Assembly: GCF_002999335.1 (NCBI RefSeq)
Contig: NW_020312147.1
Location: forward strand, 1-64,000
Direction: 5' to 3'
From: Cyclospora cayetanensis
Taxonomy: Eukaryota; Apicomplexa; Conoidasida; Eucoccidiorida; Eimeriidae
DNA length: 64,000 nt
Each line of letters starts with the position of its first letter. The stretch's first letter is position 1. Shown in pieces: positions 35,131 through 47,016 of this stretch. The translations under genes and the position numbers were made by a program. The notes under the pieces were generated by a model, which was not told where the DNA came from, searched no databases, and saw nothing but the letters and a program-made list of their open reading frames with translations.

Positions 35131-36740
35131 ATGGCGGAGTCTGAAGAGGCTACAGCCATCGCTCCCCCAACAGAGGAGGCTACAGCCATCGCTCCCCCAA
35201 CCGAGGAGGCTACAGCCATCGCTCCCACAACAGAGGAGGCTACAGCTGCACCAAACGGCCAAGCGCAAGAGGAAGGCCATGAAGAACGTAAAGCTTCGGG
35301 GCCCAAAGGGCCCCCTAGCATCCCCCCTGATGAGAACACTACAGGCGATCAAAGCAGCGCCATTCAGGCAAAACAGTCGCTGCACACACAAGCATCGCCA
35401 AAAGAGCCTCCTCAGGACATTTCTGCCGAACCCAAAGCCCCCGAAACGAGCAGTGCTGAGAACGCCGAAGCCACAGAAGCAAAGATTGAAAAAGGCAGTG
35501 CCCCCGAGGCTGAAGCCACAGAAACGCAGCCTGCAGAACTGCCAGCGGACGGCCAGCCCAAAGCCGCTGAAGCAGCGGAGGCTGTATCTGAGGCGCCGCA
35601 GCCAGATGCAGAGGGCCAGGGTGATAAGCTCCCTCCAGAGGAGGAGGCAGCACCGAGTCAGCCTCAGCAGCAGCCAGGGGATGATGGTGAGCGGTCTCGT
35701 GGGAGTGGAATGCCCTCTGCTGAAGCCATGCCTCCCAAGCTTCAAGCAAAGGAAAGCCCTGTAGAACAGCTTCCTCCACAACCGCCTCCCCCACCAGAAA
35801 GCGCACAGTAAGCCATCTGCACGGAGAGGTGCAGGCGCAGCCTTGCCCCGCCATTCCAGCTCCTGCTTCTCACGCCCACATCCCTTGACGTTCGCAGGAT
35901 CACTAGACTCTTTAGCAACGTTCGCAGGATCACTAGACTCTTTAGCAACGTTCGCAGGATCACTAGACTCTTTAGCAACGTTCGCAGGAACACTAGACTC
36001 TTTTGACTTTCTACAGAAGGCAAGCTGCCTTCCTCTTCGTTTGACTTGCCTTGCGTGCAGAGCTCTCCAAACGCCTCCCGCTACTGCGGACAGCGCCCCC
36101 CCGCCTGTAGAAGAAGACGCTTCGAGCGTCAACATTGGTCTACTGGGTCAAATTCGAGCAGTGCGTGATCCGAGCATTCGCAGCGGCCTAGTGCCCCCAT
36201 TACGCTTCTTTCCGGTTCCTTGGGGGAGCACTGTGGGGCGCAGCTTATGCAGCGCTGCTTCTGTTGCGGTGATGGGAGCGTGTCTATCTTAGGCAATGGC
36301 AGAGCTCCGAGCCATCGACGGGCTTTTCGAGGAACAGGAAACTGCCTTGAAAGGCATGAAGGAGCGTCGGTAAGCACCAAAGATAGGATGCGAGACTGCC
36401 TGACACGATCCATGAGGCTTGGAGGCTTTACAGTCTGTGTGCAACAGGCACGTTGCGCGGTGTGCCCCCCGACGTGTGCTGCAGCGCACGCCTGACTGAT
36501 TTGTGCGGCCGCTTGAAGGATTTAGCAAAAAAGGCATCTAGCGCACTACAGCCCCCCACAGGAGAGATCCAGGAAGCTGCGAAGACTGCGGAAAAAGGCC
36601 CTGTCAAGGCTGATGACGGGGAAGCCACTAAGGAAGGCGCCCGTCCTGTCAAGTGGCACCCCAGCAAGCGCCCTTCTAGACCTAAGCTCCTACCCCCTAA
36701 ACACAGATCGCCGCCTCCACCCAAACGTGTGGGGCCCTGA
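35131..36740 (+). CDS. Acidic Ala/Glu/Pro-rich repeat protein with C-terminal coiled-coil region, four exons; unrecognised
   Basis: Exons 35131-35807, 36061-36160, 36293-36369 and 36485-36740 join in phases 2, 0 and 2, giving about 369 residues. ATG at 35131 is the first in frame. The N-terminus has tandem copies of EEATAIAPPT. The long first exon is acidic and rich in Ala, Glu, Pro and Gln, ending in a Pro run. Exons 2 to 4 read SVNIGLLGQIRA, then AELRAIDGLFEEQETALKGM, then RLTDLCGRLKDLAKK, a likely amphipathic helix or short coiled coil. The C-terminus is basic and Pro-rich (HPSKRPSRPKLLPPKHR). There is no signal peptide or transmembrane segment. I do not recognise the family. The C-terminal helix is the part most likely to be conserved. 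Confidence 0.7.
35146..35250. repeat. 30-bp in-frame tandem repeat coding EEATAIAPPT
   Basis: Three to four copies of a 30-bp unit, GAGGCTACAGCCATCGCTCC plus ten bases, with synonymous and single-residue changes. It lies at the N-terminus of the acidic protein. Confidence 0.95.
35889..36004. repeat. 30-bp tandem repeat in intron 1 of the acidic protein gene, open in frame with exon 2
   Basis: Four copies of a 30-bp unit containing TTCGCAGGATCACTAGACTC. Each copy carries a CGCAG that could act as a splice acceptor. The unit reads TFAGSLDSLA in the same frame as exon 2 and without stop, so retained or alternative splicing would extend the protein. Confidence 0.9.
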
Positions 36741-36743
36741 GGC

Positions 36744-36908
36744 CTCCTAAAGGGGCCCTCTCGTATTTCCCGTGAAGGGGCCCTCTCGTATTTTTCGTGA
36801 AGGGGCCCTCTCGTATTTCCGTGAAGGGGCCCTCTCGTATTTTCCGTGAAGGGGCCCTCTCGTATTTTCCGTGAAGGGGCCCTCTCGTATTTCCCGTGAA
36901 GGGGCCCC
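36744..36908. repeat. ~25-bp tandem repeat just after the stop of the acidic protein gene
   Basis: Six full copies and partial ends of a 24-25-bp unit containing AAGGGGCCCTCTCGTATTT. It starts within 15 bp of the stop at 36740, so it probably lies in the 3' UTR. Confidence 0.93.
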
Positions 36909-37253
36909 CCGGGCAAGGTGAATTGCTCTGCGCGAGCGGGTTTCACTCACGCGTTCCGTCGGACAAGGGAACAAAAACCTCGCCAACAGGAATTTCTGGC
37001 ATTACGCTTACAGAATGGCGCATGCAAAAAAGCGTCTCGGGCCAAAGAAGCCTCTGGGGCTGGCTACTGAGACACGGGGGAACTGCATGTAGCTAGCTTT
37101 GAAATGTAGAGGTCATGGGAAGACACGTCTGTGCGGCATGAGCTCAGCACGTAGCGCGCCGCCTCAGAGCAACCTCACAGAGAATGTTTAGAGCGGGGCA
37201 TGCTCTTCGGCTGCTGTAACGCCTGCATGCCCTTAGTGTGCCGTCACGTCAAG

Positions 37254-38153
37254 CTAGGCCAGGTGGGAAGATGCAAAATCAGAAGGCTCCTCGCTTCCCG
37301 CTGAGGAGGGCTTTTGGTAGCCTCGGAGGTCAAGGAGTGCCAAGTTTTTCATGGTCTCAACAATAAATGCGACAGAGGCTTCGTCTAGAGGTGGCCCTTC
37401 TTGCACTTCTTGCTGCTGCTTTTGTGCCCCTGAGGCGTCCTCTGGAGGGTCGTCTTCCTGCCCCTGTGGGCAACAGTCTGCTCCCTCGGCTCCACTCTCC
37501 TGCGCATGCTGTGCTTCTTGAAGCTCTGAGGAATCTGACGGTGTAGCCACAGCCAGACGGGGGCACCAGCCTTGGGGGTCGGCAGTCCACGCCTCGTCTG
37601 AAGCTGAGGGAGCTGCAGCTACCCATGGGGAGCAGGGGCAGCGCAAGACACCTAGGTCTGCCACTGAATTGCCAATATTGCTCATGGGAGTACCTATGCG
37701 TGCCGCATGCCTATGGTCGTCGGTAAAGTCGTCATCGAAACGGGTGGGAGCCTCAGACTGCGCCCCTGTTGAGCCAGTGGAAGCGGAGGGAGAGGGCTGT
37801 CCACTTCCCTGGTGCAAGGGGTTAACATAAATATCCCCCCACACAGGATGAGAAACCAGCTGCCATCCATCTTCTTGAGCAGCAGTGGCTACAGCTGCGG
37901 CAACGGGAATGTACGGGTAGGTCGCCGGTGATTCCACAATCTCTGAGTCAGCTTGCCAGTCCTCGCAGAGAATGATCTCAGGGCCTTCTCGAAGCTGCCG
38001 CGGTTCTTTTTCTGCAAGTGAGCCATGATGTATCACTCCTGCGTTAAGAGTTCTCAGGTAATCCTGCTCAAGGGCCCATAACATGCGGTCCGACACCGAA
38101 TCAACTGGCGGCCATCCTATCTCCGCTTTCTTCCGAGGCGAGTTGAACTCCAT
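37254..38153 (-). CDS. Single-exon hypothetical protein, 299 residues, acidic and Ser/Ala/Gln-rich
   Basis: An uninterrupted frame from ATG at 38153 to stop at 37254. The N-terminus, MEFNSPRKKAEIGWPPVDSV, is followed by RMLWALEQDYLRTLNAGVIH and LVSHPVWGDIYVNPLHQG, which look folded. The middle is Ser/Ala/Glu/Gln-rich with several Cys (CPCSPW, DCCPQ). The C-terminus has EASVAFIVETMKNLALLDLR, probably a helix. There is no signal peptide or membrane segment. It converges on the acidic repeat protein gene. I do not recognise the family. Length, lack of stops and uneven composition make chance unlikely, but a missed splice at either end is possible. Confidence 0.65.
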   Translation of the reverse strand: MEFNSPRKKAEIGWPPVDSVSDRMLWALEQDYLRTLNAGVIHHGSLAEKEPRQLREGPEIILCEDWQADSEIVESPATYPYIPVAAAVATAAQEDGWQLVSHPVWGDIYVNPLHQGSGQPSPSASTGSTGAQSEAPTRFDDDFTDDHRHAARIGTPMSNIGNSVADLGVLRCPCSPWVAAAPSASDEAWTADPQGWCPRLAVATPSDSSELQEAQHAQESGAEGADCCPQGQEDDPPEDASGAQKQQQEVQEGPPLDEASVAFIVETMKNLALLDLRGYQKPSSAGSEEPSDFASSHLA

Positions 38154-41100
38154 TGTTCATTGCATAAGATTGCTGCGGCCAGACAATCCAGCAAAAGAAG
38201 GGAGTTGCGCTATCAAATGACGGGGGTGGCAGCGGCGGCTGCAGACAGTCGGTTGGACGATTGATCATTCACTCATCAAAACGCAGCCTTATTCTCGAAT
38301 ATGGACCGAAGTCTGCACACAGGTGCACCTATTTCAGTATCCATGTGAAGCTTTGCCTAAAATTAAACGTAAACGCTCGGCTCGTACACGATTTTTTTGT
38401 CATATGAGCCTCTCGCCTGTGAGCGCCACAAGTCAATGAACCTCTTGCATGATCCTTGAAAATGTTATCAGCCGCATTGCTGAGACTTCTTAAGCTCTCC
38501 ACTACTTTTAGTTGATGTTTTCACAATTTTAAAGAAATGTGTGGGGCATTCTCGCTTCAAGCCACAGGTCATGCTCCAGAGACACCGTGGCTGCCCCTCC
38601 CTTCAGCCCACTGAGCTGGGATGCCGGGCACACTCATTTGTTTTCATTATTTAGCGAAGCCAATTTACGCTATCTTGTCTCTACTTTATCCATCACAAGC
38701 ACCTGCTTGTTGGGATGAGTCATGAAGGGCGCTTATCTAAGGGGGGCTCCCAGGCGTGTAGTGCTATACAAGGCGCCGGTCACGCCTTTGGAGGACGCTA
38801 TGCAGCTACTTATGTTTTACAACCTTCCTTTCCCATTCAGCTACTGCATTATTGTGCACTGATGAGTCTTAATCCTCAAATTAACTCTGGGGCCTCTGTT
38901 GGCGTTGAACAATACCAGCTAAACCGAAAGCACATCCAGTAGTCTATTCCCCGAGAAAGCTTAACTGTCGCTTTTGTTCAATGGCACTAAGCTTTAATTA
39001 ATTCTACGGATGGACTTCAAGAAGCTTTGAAGAAAACGCGATCAGGGATAGATAAGCTACAAACAACAATCCTAGCGGCTTGTGAGACCTATGTTCGTGC
39101 GGGGCAAGGACCACCACAATGCTCAGCCAGTTGGAAGTTCCCAGGGTACCCAGAGATCCTGAGGCGTAGTATGTACGCTGTTGCGTAGCCCAAAGTACGG
39201 CCCTGTGTGGAAATTCCTGCAAGGCTAAGGCTATAACGCTCCGTTTAAGGACTCGGTAGGAACACACTTCATGCAGTGCCCTGAACTACGCTTACTCATC
39301 TTCCAATACAGTAGTTACATTTGGCTCAGGAATATGTATACAGTTGACTACTTAATGTGTCCGTTTGTAGATTTTATCTATTGCAGAATACTGTTAGTTC
39401 AATGCAGCAAGATGCAATCTTGTGCGCGTGTGCAATATATGCTCTGTCGAGCCAAATGTGAATGTTTGGTGTGCTTTGAAGGTAGAGCTACGCGCACCCC
39501 AGCTGCACTCCTACTCATGCCAAGAACTCTGAGGAGGGCTAGGGAAGAAGAAGGCTCTTCTGAGGAACATTCGATTACTTGCCAGCCAGCTTGTTTTGAG
39601 GAAAAAACCAGACGCTTCCCTGCGAGGGGTGATCCAGACTGGAGCCTTGCAGTTGTTTTATCGAGCTACCTCTACTCTGTAGAAAACATGATTTACCAAC
39701 GAAAGACCAGTTATCAATTTTTTTTCAATTCCCAGTTAATATAAATAGTGTAAAAGAAAGTGCTAAGGATAAAGTACCCCGCAGCAACGGCGCTAGTGCG
39801 CTAGCGGTCCCTGTCCCTTTACTTCAAAGCCGTGAAGGGCAGACGCAAGGCGAAAGGGAGCATCTTAAGGAGGGCATTCAATAAGTTTCAACAAAATTTT
39901 CACAAGGTTTGGGTTCAAGAGTCATTCTATGGAGACAATAGATGGTATGTAACATATGGACTTTCGGAGGACAGGAAGCGGCCTGGAGGAGACGGCACAA
40001 GGGAACTTCCTGACAATGACAGAGTCAAACTGGTAATCCATCCATTGCTCTTGTATAACTTTGCTTTGACGGCCCTTGTTACACGGGGCGGACCACCCGT
40101 AGGGTGAGCGCCGAACGACCGACCATGAAAACACAGATGCACAAATGATGTCGTGTCCGCCTCTTCCTAAGATTTGATTTCATTTGCACTTAAGAGTGAA
40201 TCATTCTTGATTGTAGGGAAGCGAGTGGCCCTGCAACTCCGTTAAGCTTTCTGAGGTGACTCGCTATTTCCCGGCGCCTAGACAGTCCAACACCTCTGTC
40301 TGGTATTGCTTTGCGGCTGCTGGCAGCGCCTTTTGATTAGATATACACCACGGATGGTACAATGAGACTTAAGAGGACCATCGCCTCAATTCTAAGAAGC
40401 ATTGGCAGCCAAACATCTCGGGGCTGGGGGGGGTGGGGACTCCCCTGCCTCAGGGTGCTCTGCGTAACCTGTCAGCCGCTGCGTGTTGCCTTTTAGTAAA
40501 AGCCCAAATAAACGGCGGACCGGACAGTTTCCCGCTTTGAGGTTCGCTTGGCACCTGCAGACGCTAGCGCTGACTCCCCCCTTTTCTTTCAATGGCTACC
40601 ATCAGCGCACCAAGTAAGGAGGCCTGCTGCTGAGTAGGATACGCACCCACAGACAGCAAGATTGTTCTCTTCCATGCAATGGAGGGAATTTTCTTGCAAT
40701 ACCCAGCGGCTCAGAGGCGCGAACAAAGCCAGGGCTGAGCTGCTACGGTGTATCGACATCTCTGCATGCGCCTGGGCGACCAACCCGGGTGTTCTTGAAG
40801 GCAACACCACGTCTCTGGTCGATATCTGGGGGTATATTTCTCAAGTTCTTGACACCTATCGGCTATTTGCTCATCTGTCGGCATTCGCAAGCCGTCGCTT
40901 CACAACGGGGCCTAGCTTCCCATCTCGTGTTTGGACCGTGGATCTGCGTGTACAGTCATCCAGCAGACTATATATTTGCACATTTCACCCCCGCGGCCTT
41001 TGCAAAAGATGTGTCGGCAAGCCCCAGCGGCCTTGGATGAGTGAATAAAGTGTGCTCTTAGATCCTTAGCAGGTGTAGTTGAACGGCCGCGTTTTTTTTG

Positions 41101-41180
41101 TTTTGGGTGTATTGTAGGGCCCAGCGCCGCTGCGCCGAGAGCTGGTGGCATAGCGAGTCAGGAGAAGTCGTCTTGGCAGC
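38154..41180. other. Feature-poor intergenic stretch, 3 kb
   Basis: Moderate to AT-rich sequence between the divergent hypothetical gene and CCT4. It contains open frames of 90-157 codons (for example 39271-39744 and 39832-40107, plus) without recognisable motifs or good composition. No repeats of note. The promoter of CCT4 should lie near the right end. Confidence 0.55.
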
Positions 41181-44100
41181 ATGACGAGAAGCAGCAAGAT
41201 GTACGGAGGCAAAATATCTGCGCTGCAAGAGGTATGTATGGCCAGTAGAGCTACGGCGGCTTCTGGTGTAGCTGCATCCTAGGAGATACATGTCTAACTC
41301 ACTGTGCTTCAGCCCCTCTCCTCTCGGCCTTCACAACCGACAGAAGCCTCACCAGAGGTTTCTATCCAAACGCTTCGGAAATGACGATGTGCGCTACTGC
41401 GCTTGCCGCGTTCCCCCACCTGGCAGTTGTTCGCACGCAAATGTGTTCTATGCTTTGCTGCAGCGGTCAGCGACGCCATTCGCACCAGTCTTGGCCCTCG
41501 TGGAATGGACAAGATGGTCAGTTGGTAGTCGCTGTCGGCGCTTGTTTTCTGCTCCCTAGCTTGCCTGGTTTGCCGCTGCAGCAATGTTGCCTTTATCAGG
41601 AGGGTGCAAGAGCACTCCACCGCTACTCCTTCGCAGCGTTAGTGCCCCAGTCTTTTATTAAGCGCAACTTTTTTGTAGGCGCTTCCAGATTATATCAGCG
41701 TCCTCTGTGAGCTTTTTCCCCCCCCCCCCCACACACACATACAGATCCAAGACGCGCGAGGAGGCGTGCTGATTACGAATGACGGCGCGACAATTCTTGA
41801 GCAGATTTCAGTGATGCACCCGGTTGCCAAAATGGTAATTCTCCTTCTTTTCCTTGAGTCAGAGGACTCTCCCGCAGGAGTTGTGTGCTCTCGTTCATTG
41901 CTTGAACTCGCCCTCTCCCCCCTCTCCTCCCATCAGCTTTCGGCTGCCAAGCCGTCGTCGGCGTGTCAACGCTTGGCAGTCCACTGCGTTTCACTCTCTT
42001 TGTGCCTCTCAAAGTCTGTGCTTTCCCCCTCCCTCTTTCTCTCAAGGCTTTGGCCCCCCGGGTTCCTGCTTGCGACTCCTCGCAGATGGTGGAGCTGTCG
42101 AGAGCTCAAGATGTTGAGGCTGGCGATGGCACAACCTCGGTGGTTGTTCTCTGCGGAGCACTCCTTGACGCCGCACAGCAGCTGCTCGACAAGGGCATTC
42201 ATCCTCAAACCATTGCCACTGCATTCGTCGATGCTGCTGGGCAGGTGAGGTGCAGTCAGGAAGGAGTCGGGAGCTCCCACCTCTCGATGGACCCTTGCTT
42301 TCGTTGAACGGTGGCGTCGTGTCTGCATGAGCATACATGCGAAATATATATACATGTATATGTATATATGCACTGCAACACTGACACAGCGTCCTGGAAC
42401 GCTTGCGGCGTGCGTCTTTCCCCCCTCCCCGCCTCCAGCGCTGTCTCTTTTGGCATGCGTAAGTGTTGTGCTCAGGCAGAGCCGATTCTGCGCTCGATGG
42501 CAGTTCCGGTGAACCTCGCAGATAGGGAGAGCATCATTCAGACGGCATCCACCTCTCTTCAGTCCAAGGTTGTTTCTCAGAGCGCAGCGCTGTTGGCTCC
42601 GATTGCGTGTGATGCCGTGATAGAGGCAAGACACACACACACACACACACACCCTGCACCCTGAGTTGCCTCCTAGTCTTTTTTTTCGCTCTTGAACGGG
42701 ATACGCAATAATATATGATGCTTCTCAGCTGTTTGCATGTGCTGTGGTGGCGGGAAATGGAACGGAGGCATTTTTCTATTGATACTGACAATCTGCCGTT
42801 TCGGTCCCTAGTGATGTCTAAAAGTGTGCATTGATAGCTGCGCTTTTGCGAGCAGTGCGGTTAATGTTGATTAGTGGGTATACACACTTCCCTATACTCA
42901 TGTTATCGCTTGTGCAGTTGTTAGCGATTGTTACAAAGCTTATCTCCCTCTCGGGTAGTGGTATCGGTAGTTGTCTTTCATGCGGGGTGTGGATCTCTTG
43001 AAGAAGAGAGCGCATGTCTCACTTTTTCTCGCTCACTTCTCGGTTACTCCTGCGTGTCGCTGTATGTGCTCACTTAGGTGATGCGGCACGACACCGGCTC
43101 AGGGCCCCAGGTTCGCCTGCAAGACATTCGCATTGTTAAGAGGTTGGGTGGAACTGTGGAAGACTGCGAGTTGGTGAAGGGAGTTGTGCTTGCACAGCAA
43201 AAGGTGGCAAAGCGGGCTAACGGTCCCACCCAAGTGCAAGGCGCCAAGATTGGTACGTGCATGTATCTAGTCGACGCCAGTGCGTTTTGTGCTTCCTCTA
43301 AACGGCCTTCCCTTTTGTTGGCGGCGCTTCCCCAAGCCAAACCCGCAGTTGAGAGCCGCCGATTTCTCTGCCCTTCGATGTCAGTGTATGTATATTTTCT
43401 TCTGTGTGAGTAATCGCATGCGTCTTCCCCCGCCAGGCCTTATTCAATTCTGCTTGTCTGCGCCCAAAACCGACATGGAAAACAACATCGTCATTACGGA
43501 TTACACTCAAATGGACCGCATGCTGCGTGAGGAGCGACTGTTGATTGCGAAAATGGTGAAGCAAATCGCAGCAACTGGCTGTAACTGCCTGCTTATCCAG
43601 AAGAGCATTCTGAGGGACGCTGTCAACGTACGCCCACGCACAACGCACGTCACGTCTCCTACAGTACTCAGTGCCTGGGGGATTGAAACCGTCTATACTG
43701 TGCGCGCGTTTTGCTCGTATCATGAGGCCGTTCGCACTCGGGAAGAATTTTTATGGCAACCGGTGTTTCAATAGGCATGAAGCTCGATTGCACTGCTGAT
43801 TCTGCATCTTTCACTCCGCCGGAGGGTGGTTCTAGTGGTGGGGTTGTTCTTGGTGAGGGGTTTCAAGTTGCTGCATGAAGTTGTGGCACATTGAAATACC
43901 GCTTTCATGCGCTTCTTCTTCCGCCTTCCTCTCTTAGGACCTGTCCCTTGACTACTTGGCGAGAGCGAAGATTCTGGTCATCCGAGACGTGGAGCGGGAA
44001 GATATTGAATTCCTGTCCAAAACCTTAGGCTGCTCGCCTGTCGCCTCTCTGGACCACTTCACTGCGGATAAGTTGGGTCGAGCGGACCTTGTACAAGACG

Positions 44101-45662
44101 AGATGGTGAGGATTGCAGAGGAAACGGGCAGCTGCGTTCAAGAAGCACTGACTGACTCATGAGAACACTTTGGTACACTGACGCGTCGTGTTGCATGCGC
44201 ATGGGGGGCTCCCGTTTCTCAGTGTTCTTGTTTTCTTCCGCCTTTCACTCTTTGGCTTCCACAGATTCCTGGTGGAGGTCATCTCGTGCGTATTACGGGC
44301 GTTCCTGCCCAGACGGCAGTGACGGTTCTGCTCCGCGCGTCCAACCAGCTGGTAACCCTTTTCTTTCACCCTCAAGCATCCTATGGCACCCCAGGGCTCT
44401 TAATTTTTGAATTTCTGCGTGGTTTGCTAATTTCTAGTGCACCCGCGCAGTTGACCCTAAATTTCACTGGATGGGGGGAGAAGGCGGGAGCGGGAAAGCG
44501 GGGGATCGTTTCCATTATCACAGCGGCCGCATCTCCTCGGCTAATTAAACTGGCTCGATGCAAGGTCTTCACCCTTCATGCATCCCTCATCTCAATTGCT
44601 CTACCGTTTATGTTTCATTCCCGGTTTTTTGCATTTGTATCCCATTTTTAACGTGGTGAGTTCTTGTGAATGCGAATACTGGCATGTGCAGATGCTGGAC
44701 GAGACGGAGCGGTCTCTACACGATGCGCTCTGTGTCGTCCGCTGCCTGGTGAAGAAGCAGTTTCTCCTTCCTGGAGGGGGCGCTCCGGAAGCGGAGTTGT
44801 CTCTCAAGCTTCATGAGTGGTGAGAGAGACTCTCAAGATTCCACACGGTTTACCCACGACTCGCCCACCCCCGTATACCCGCCAATCCTAGACGATCAGC
44901 ACTGACGGCGGGCCTCAAAGACTCACGGCGAGGCTCTTATATCCGCCTCATGTGGTCCTCAGGCCGGCTCCTAGCTATAGCAAACTGTGGCTTCGTGGTT
45001 TCTTTTTGTAGCATTCAATGCGTAGCTAGGCTTGGAGCGAGCGGAGGAACACCCGTTCGTGTTGACGCTGCATGCGTTGTCGTTTTGTATTTTTTAGGGC
45101 CCGTACTCTTCCGGGTGTCAGTCAGATGTGCGTTAAACGCTTCGCGGAAGCCCTAGAAGTAGTGCCTTATACCCTTGCAGAGAATGCAGGTCAGTCTCCT
45201 CTTAATCCTTGTGTTTCCCTTACCCGAGGCGAAAGCGCTATCGTAAACTGTTCAAGGCCCTTGCGTGCGTGCTCTCCGTGAGGCGCTTGTCTGTTACACC
45301 CTCGGAGTACAACTCGTATGAGCATATGCAAATGTGCATGCGTTTGTATTCGTGAGTACATTTGCATGCATGTCTACGTATGTGCAACCCGAATTTCCCG
45401 GTCGCCTCATTCTCGTTTTCCGTTCTCTTTCCTGCCTGTGATTTTGGCAGGCCTGCAGCCGTTGGAAGTTGTGACGGCGCTGAGGCATCAGCACGCTGCG
45501 GGTCAATCTACCAGCGGCATCGACATCCGCAAAGGCTGCTTGTCTGATATGCTGGAGCGCCAGGTGCTGCAGCCTTTGCTGGTCACATTGAGTGCAGTGC
45601 AGCTTGCGGCGGAGGCTGTTGCCATGATCTTGAAGATTGACGACATTGTCATGTGCAGATAA
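41181..45662 (+). CDS. CCT4: T-complex protein 1 subunit delta (CCT4), twelve exons
   Basis: One of eight subunits of the cytosolic TRiC/CCT chaperonin, which folds actin, tubulin and WD proteins. Exons: 41181-41231, 41427-41516, 41745-41834, 42086-42244, 42476-42625, 43078-43252, 43437-43627, 43938-44105, 44265-44351, 44692-44819, 45098-45189 and 45451-45662. They join in phase to about 530 residues, the normal length. Landmarks are [30 protein letters not shown], the nucleotide loop [79 protein letters not shown] and [10 protein letters not shown]. The KTDMENNIV apical segment is the delta-type form. Exon 2 is the least certain in its N-terminal residues. The intron after 42625 starts with GC, not GT. 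Introns are short, with little repeat content. Confidence 0.97.
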
Positions 45663-47016
45663 ATAAGCGGATAAACAACACTTGCTGAGGGGGTAGTCCT
45701 AAGGATGGTGGTTCGCGGGCTAGCTCGCTGACGGCTAGGCACGTTACGTAGCGCAAACGATGTTTGGTGTCTTGGCTGCGAGGTCACCGACTTATTCTAA
45801 GAAGGAGCCCCTTTCGCAGTGGTGGCTTCTCGCGGTGTCCCCTCCGGCGCCTATAGATGGATCCTGTGGGTGCTGTAGTCGGCCAAGGACGTTGGTTAAA
45901 TATAAAGGGTGAAGACTAAGTGCGTATTTCTTAAGTAGCGCTGTTGGACGTTGGTTGGCACCGAGACAAACGCGAATGAGTTTTGGGCGCTGTTGGGAGA
46001 CGTATAGGTGGGGCAGCTGTCCCTGCGCGGGTGGAAAGTCATCGGTCCCTGCCACTGTTTATGCTGGGTATAGAGGGTTGACGTGTTATTGAAAAATAAT
46101 GGGAATTTTAGCTCTTTCTTGGTAACCGCCTAGAAGGGGAAATCGCCTTCCGATGTCCTATTGGACGGGGGGAAGGGAGGAAGGGGGGGGGGCTGAATAC
46201 GGCCACTTCATAGGACTTGTAGTAAAAAGTGCTCTTCATTATGTAGGCATACCGGCTAGTGCATGCTGGGTCGCTAGGAGTTCGTGTAGCTGCTGTCTTC
46301 TGCACCCCTTTCAAAGCCACTTGGCTCTGCGAGCGTGGCTTCACGTTCTTGTGGCTAGCTGGTGGGGAATTCTCAAGACACGTGCATGGATACAACCCTG
46401 ATTCTATGTTGACAGACTAATCACGCCCAAGGGGCTACGTGGACCCTTTCCCTTTATAATCACGTGCACGGCCTTTTCGACCCAAGTCCTGTGTAACCAG
46501 CTTCCTACTCTCCTCCCATGGAGAGACCGCTAGCACTGCTAATCGGTGAGCGCCTGAAATGGAGGAGGCCGATTGCGCAGCGTCGGGTGCTATGGAATAA
46601 ATGAGCTGTATGGACCGTGCATGCAGGCGCACGGCAGAAATGCACAGCGACACCTAGGCAATGCATTCCACACCCATACTTGTAGCCCTGGCGTATCGCA
46701 CGCATGCGCGAGCTCGTGGTGCACTGCCCTCAATAGTCCCACTACTCTGCGAAAGACACAATGGCGTGGGGGATGGAAGGGTGACGATCCGAGAACCTGT
46801 AAACCTCTAGGCCCGCCTGCAGAATTCAGCACGCAGCACAATGGTTGGCCAGAACACCTCACAGACCCTCGTGGACCCCTTGTGGGGTGCACTGAAAGTG
46901 CTGCAGACACTCTTGTCACCCCGGTCCACACAAGCATGCATACACAACCATTGGTGCTGAGACTGAACAAATAAGTCGCAAAATGGGAGAGGAGGGAGGA
47001 CTGGACATGGTGCCCG
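45663..47016. other. Intergenic gap between convergent CCT4 and dCMP deaminase genes
   Basis: Holds the 3' flanks of both genes. A short G run is at 46180-46190. An open frame on plus at 46573-46974 has no recognisable motif. Nothing else seen. Confidence 0.6.

Noticed and set aside
35122..36135. 337-codon minus-strand frame opposite the acidic protein gene
   Set aside because: Antisense shadow: the plus-strand gene has phase-consistent splice sites and an acidic coding pattern, and the minus frame only mirrors its repeats.
39271..39744. 157-codon plus-strand frame
   Set aside because: Cys/Tyr/Arg-heavy random-looking composition, no motif, no neighbouring exon; length is within chance for this base composition.
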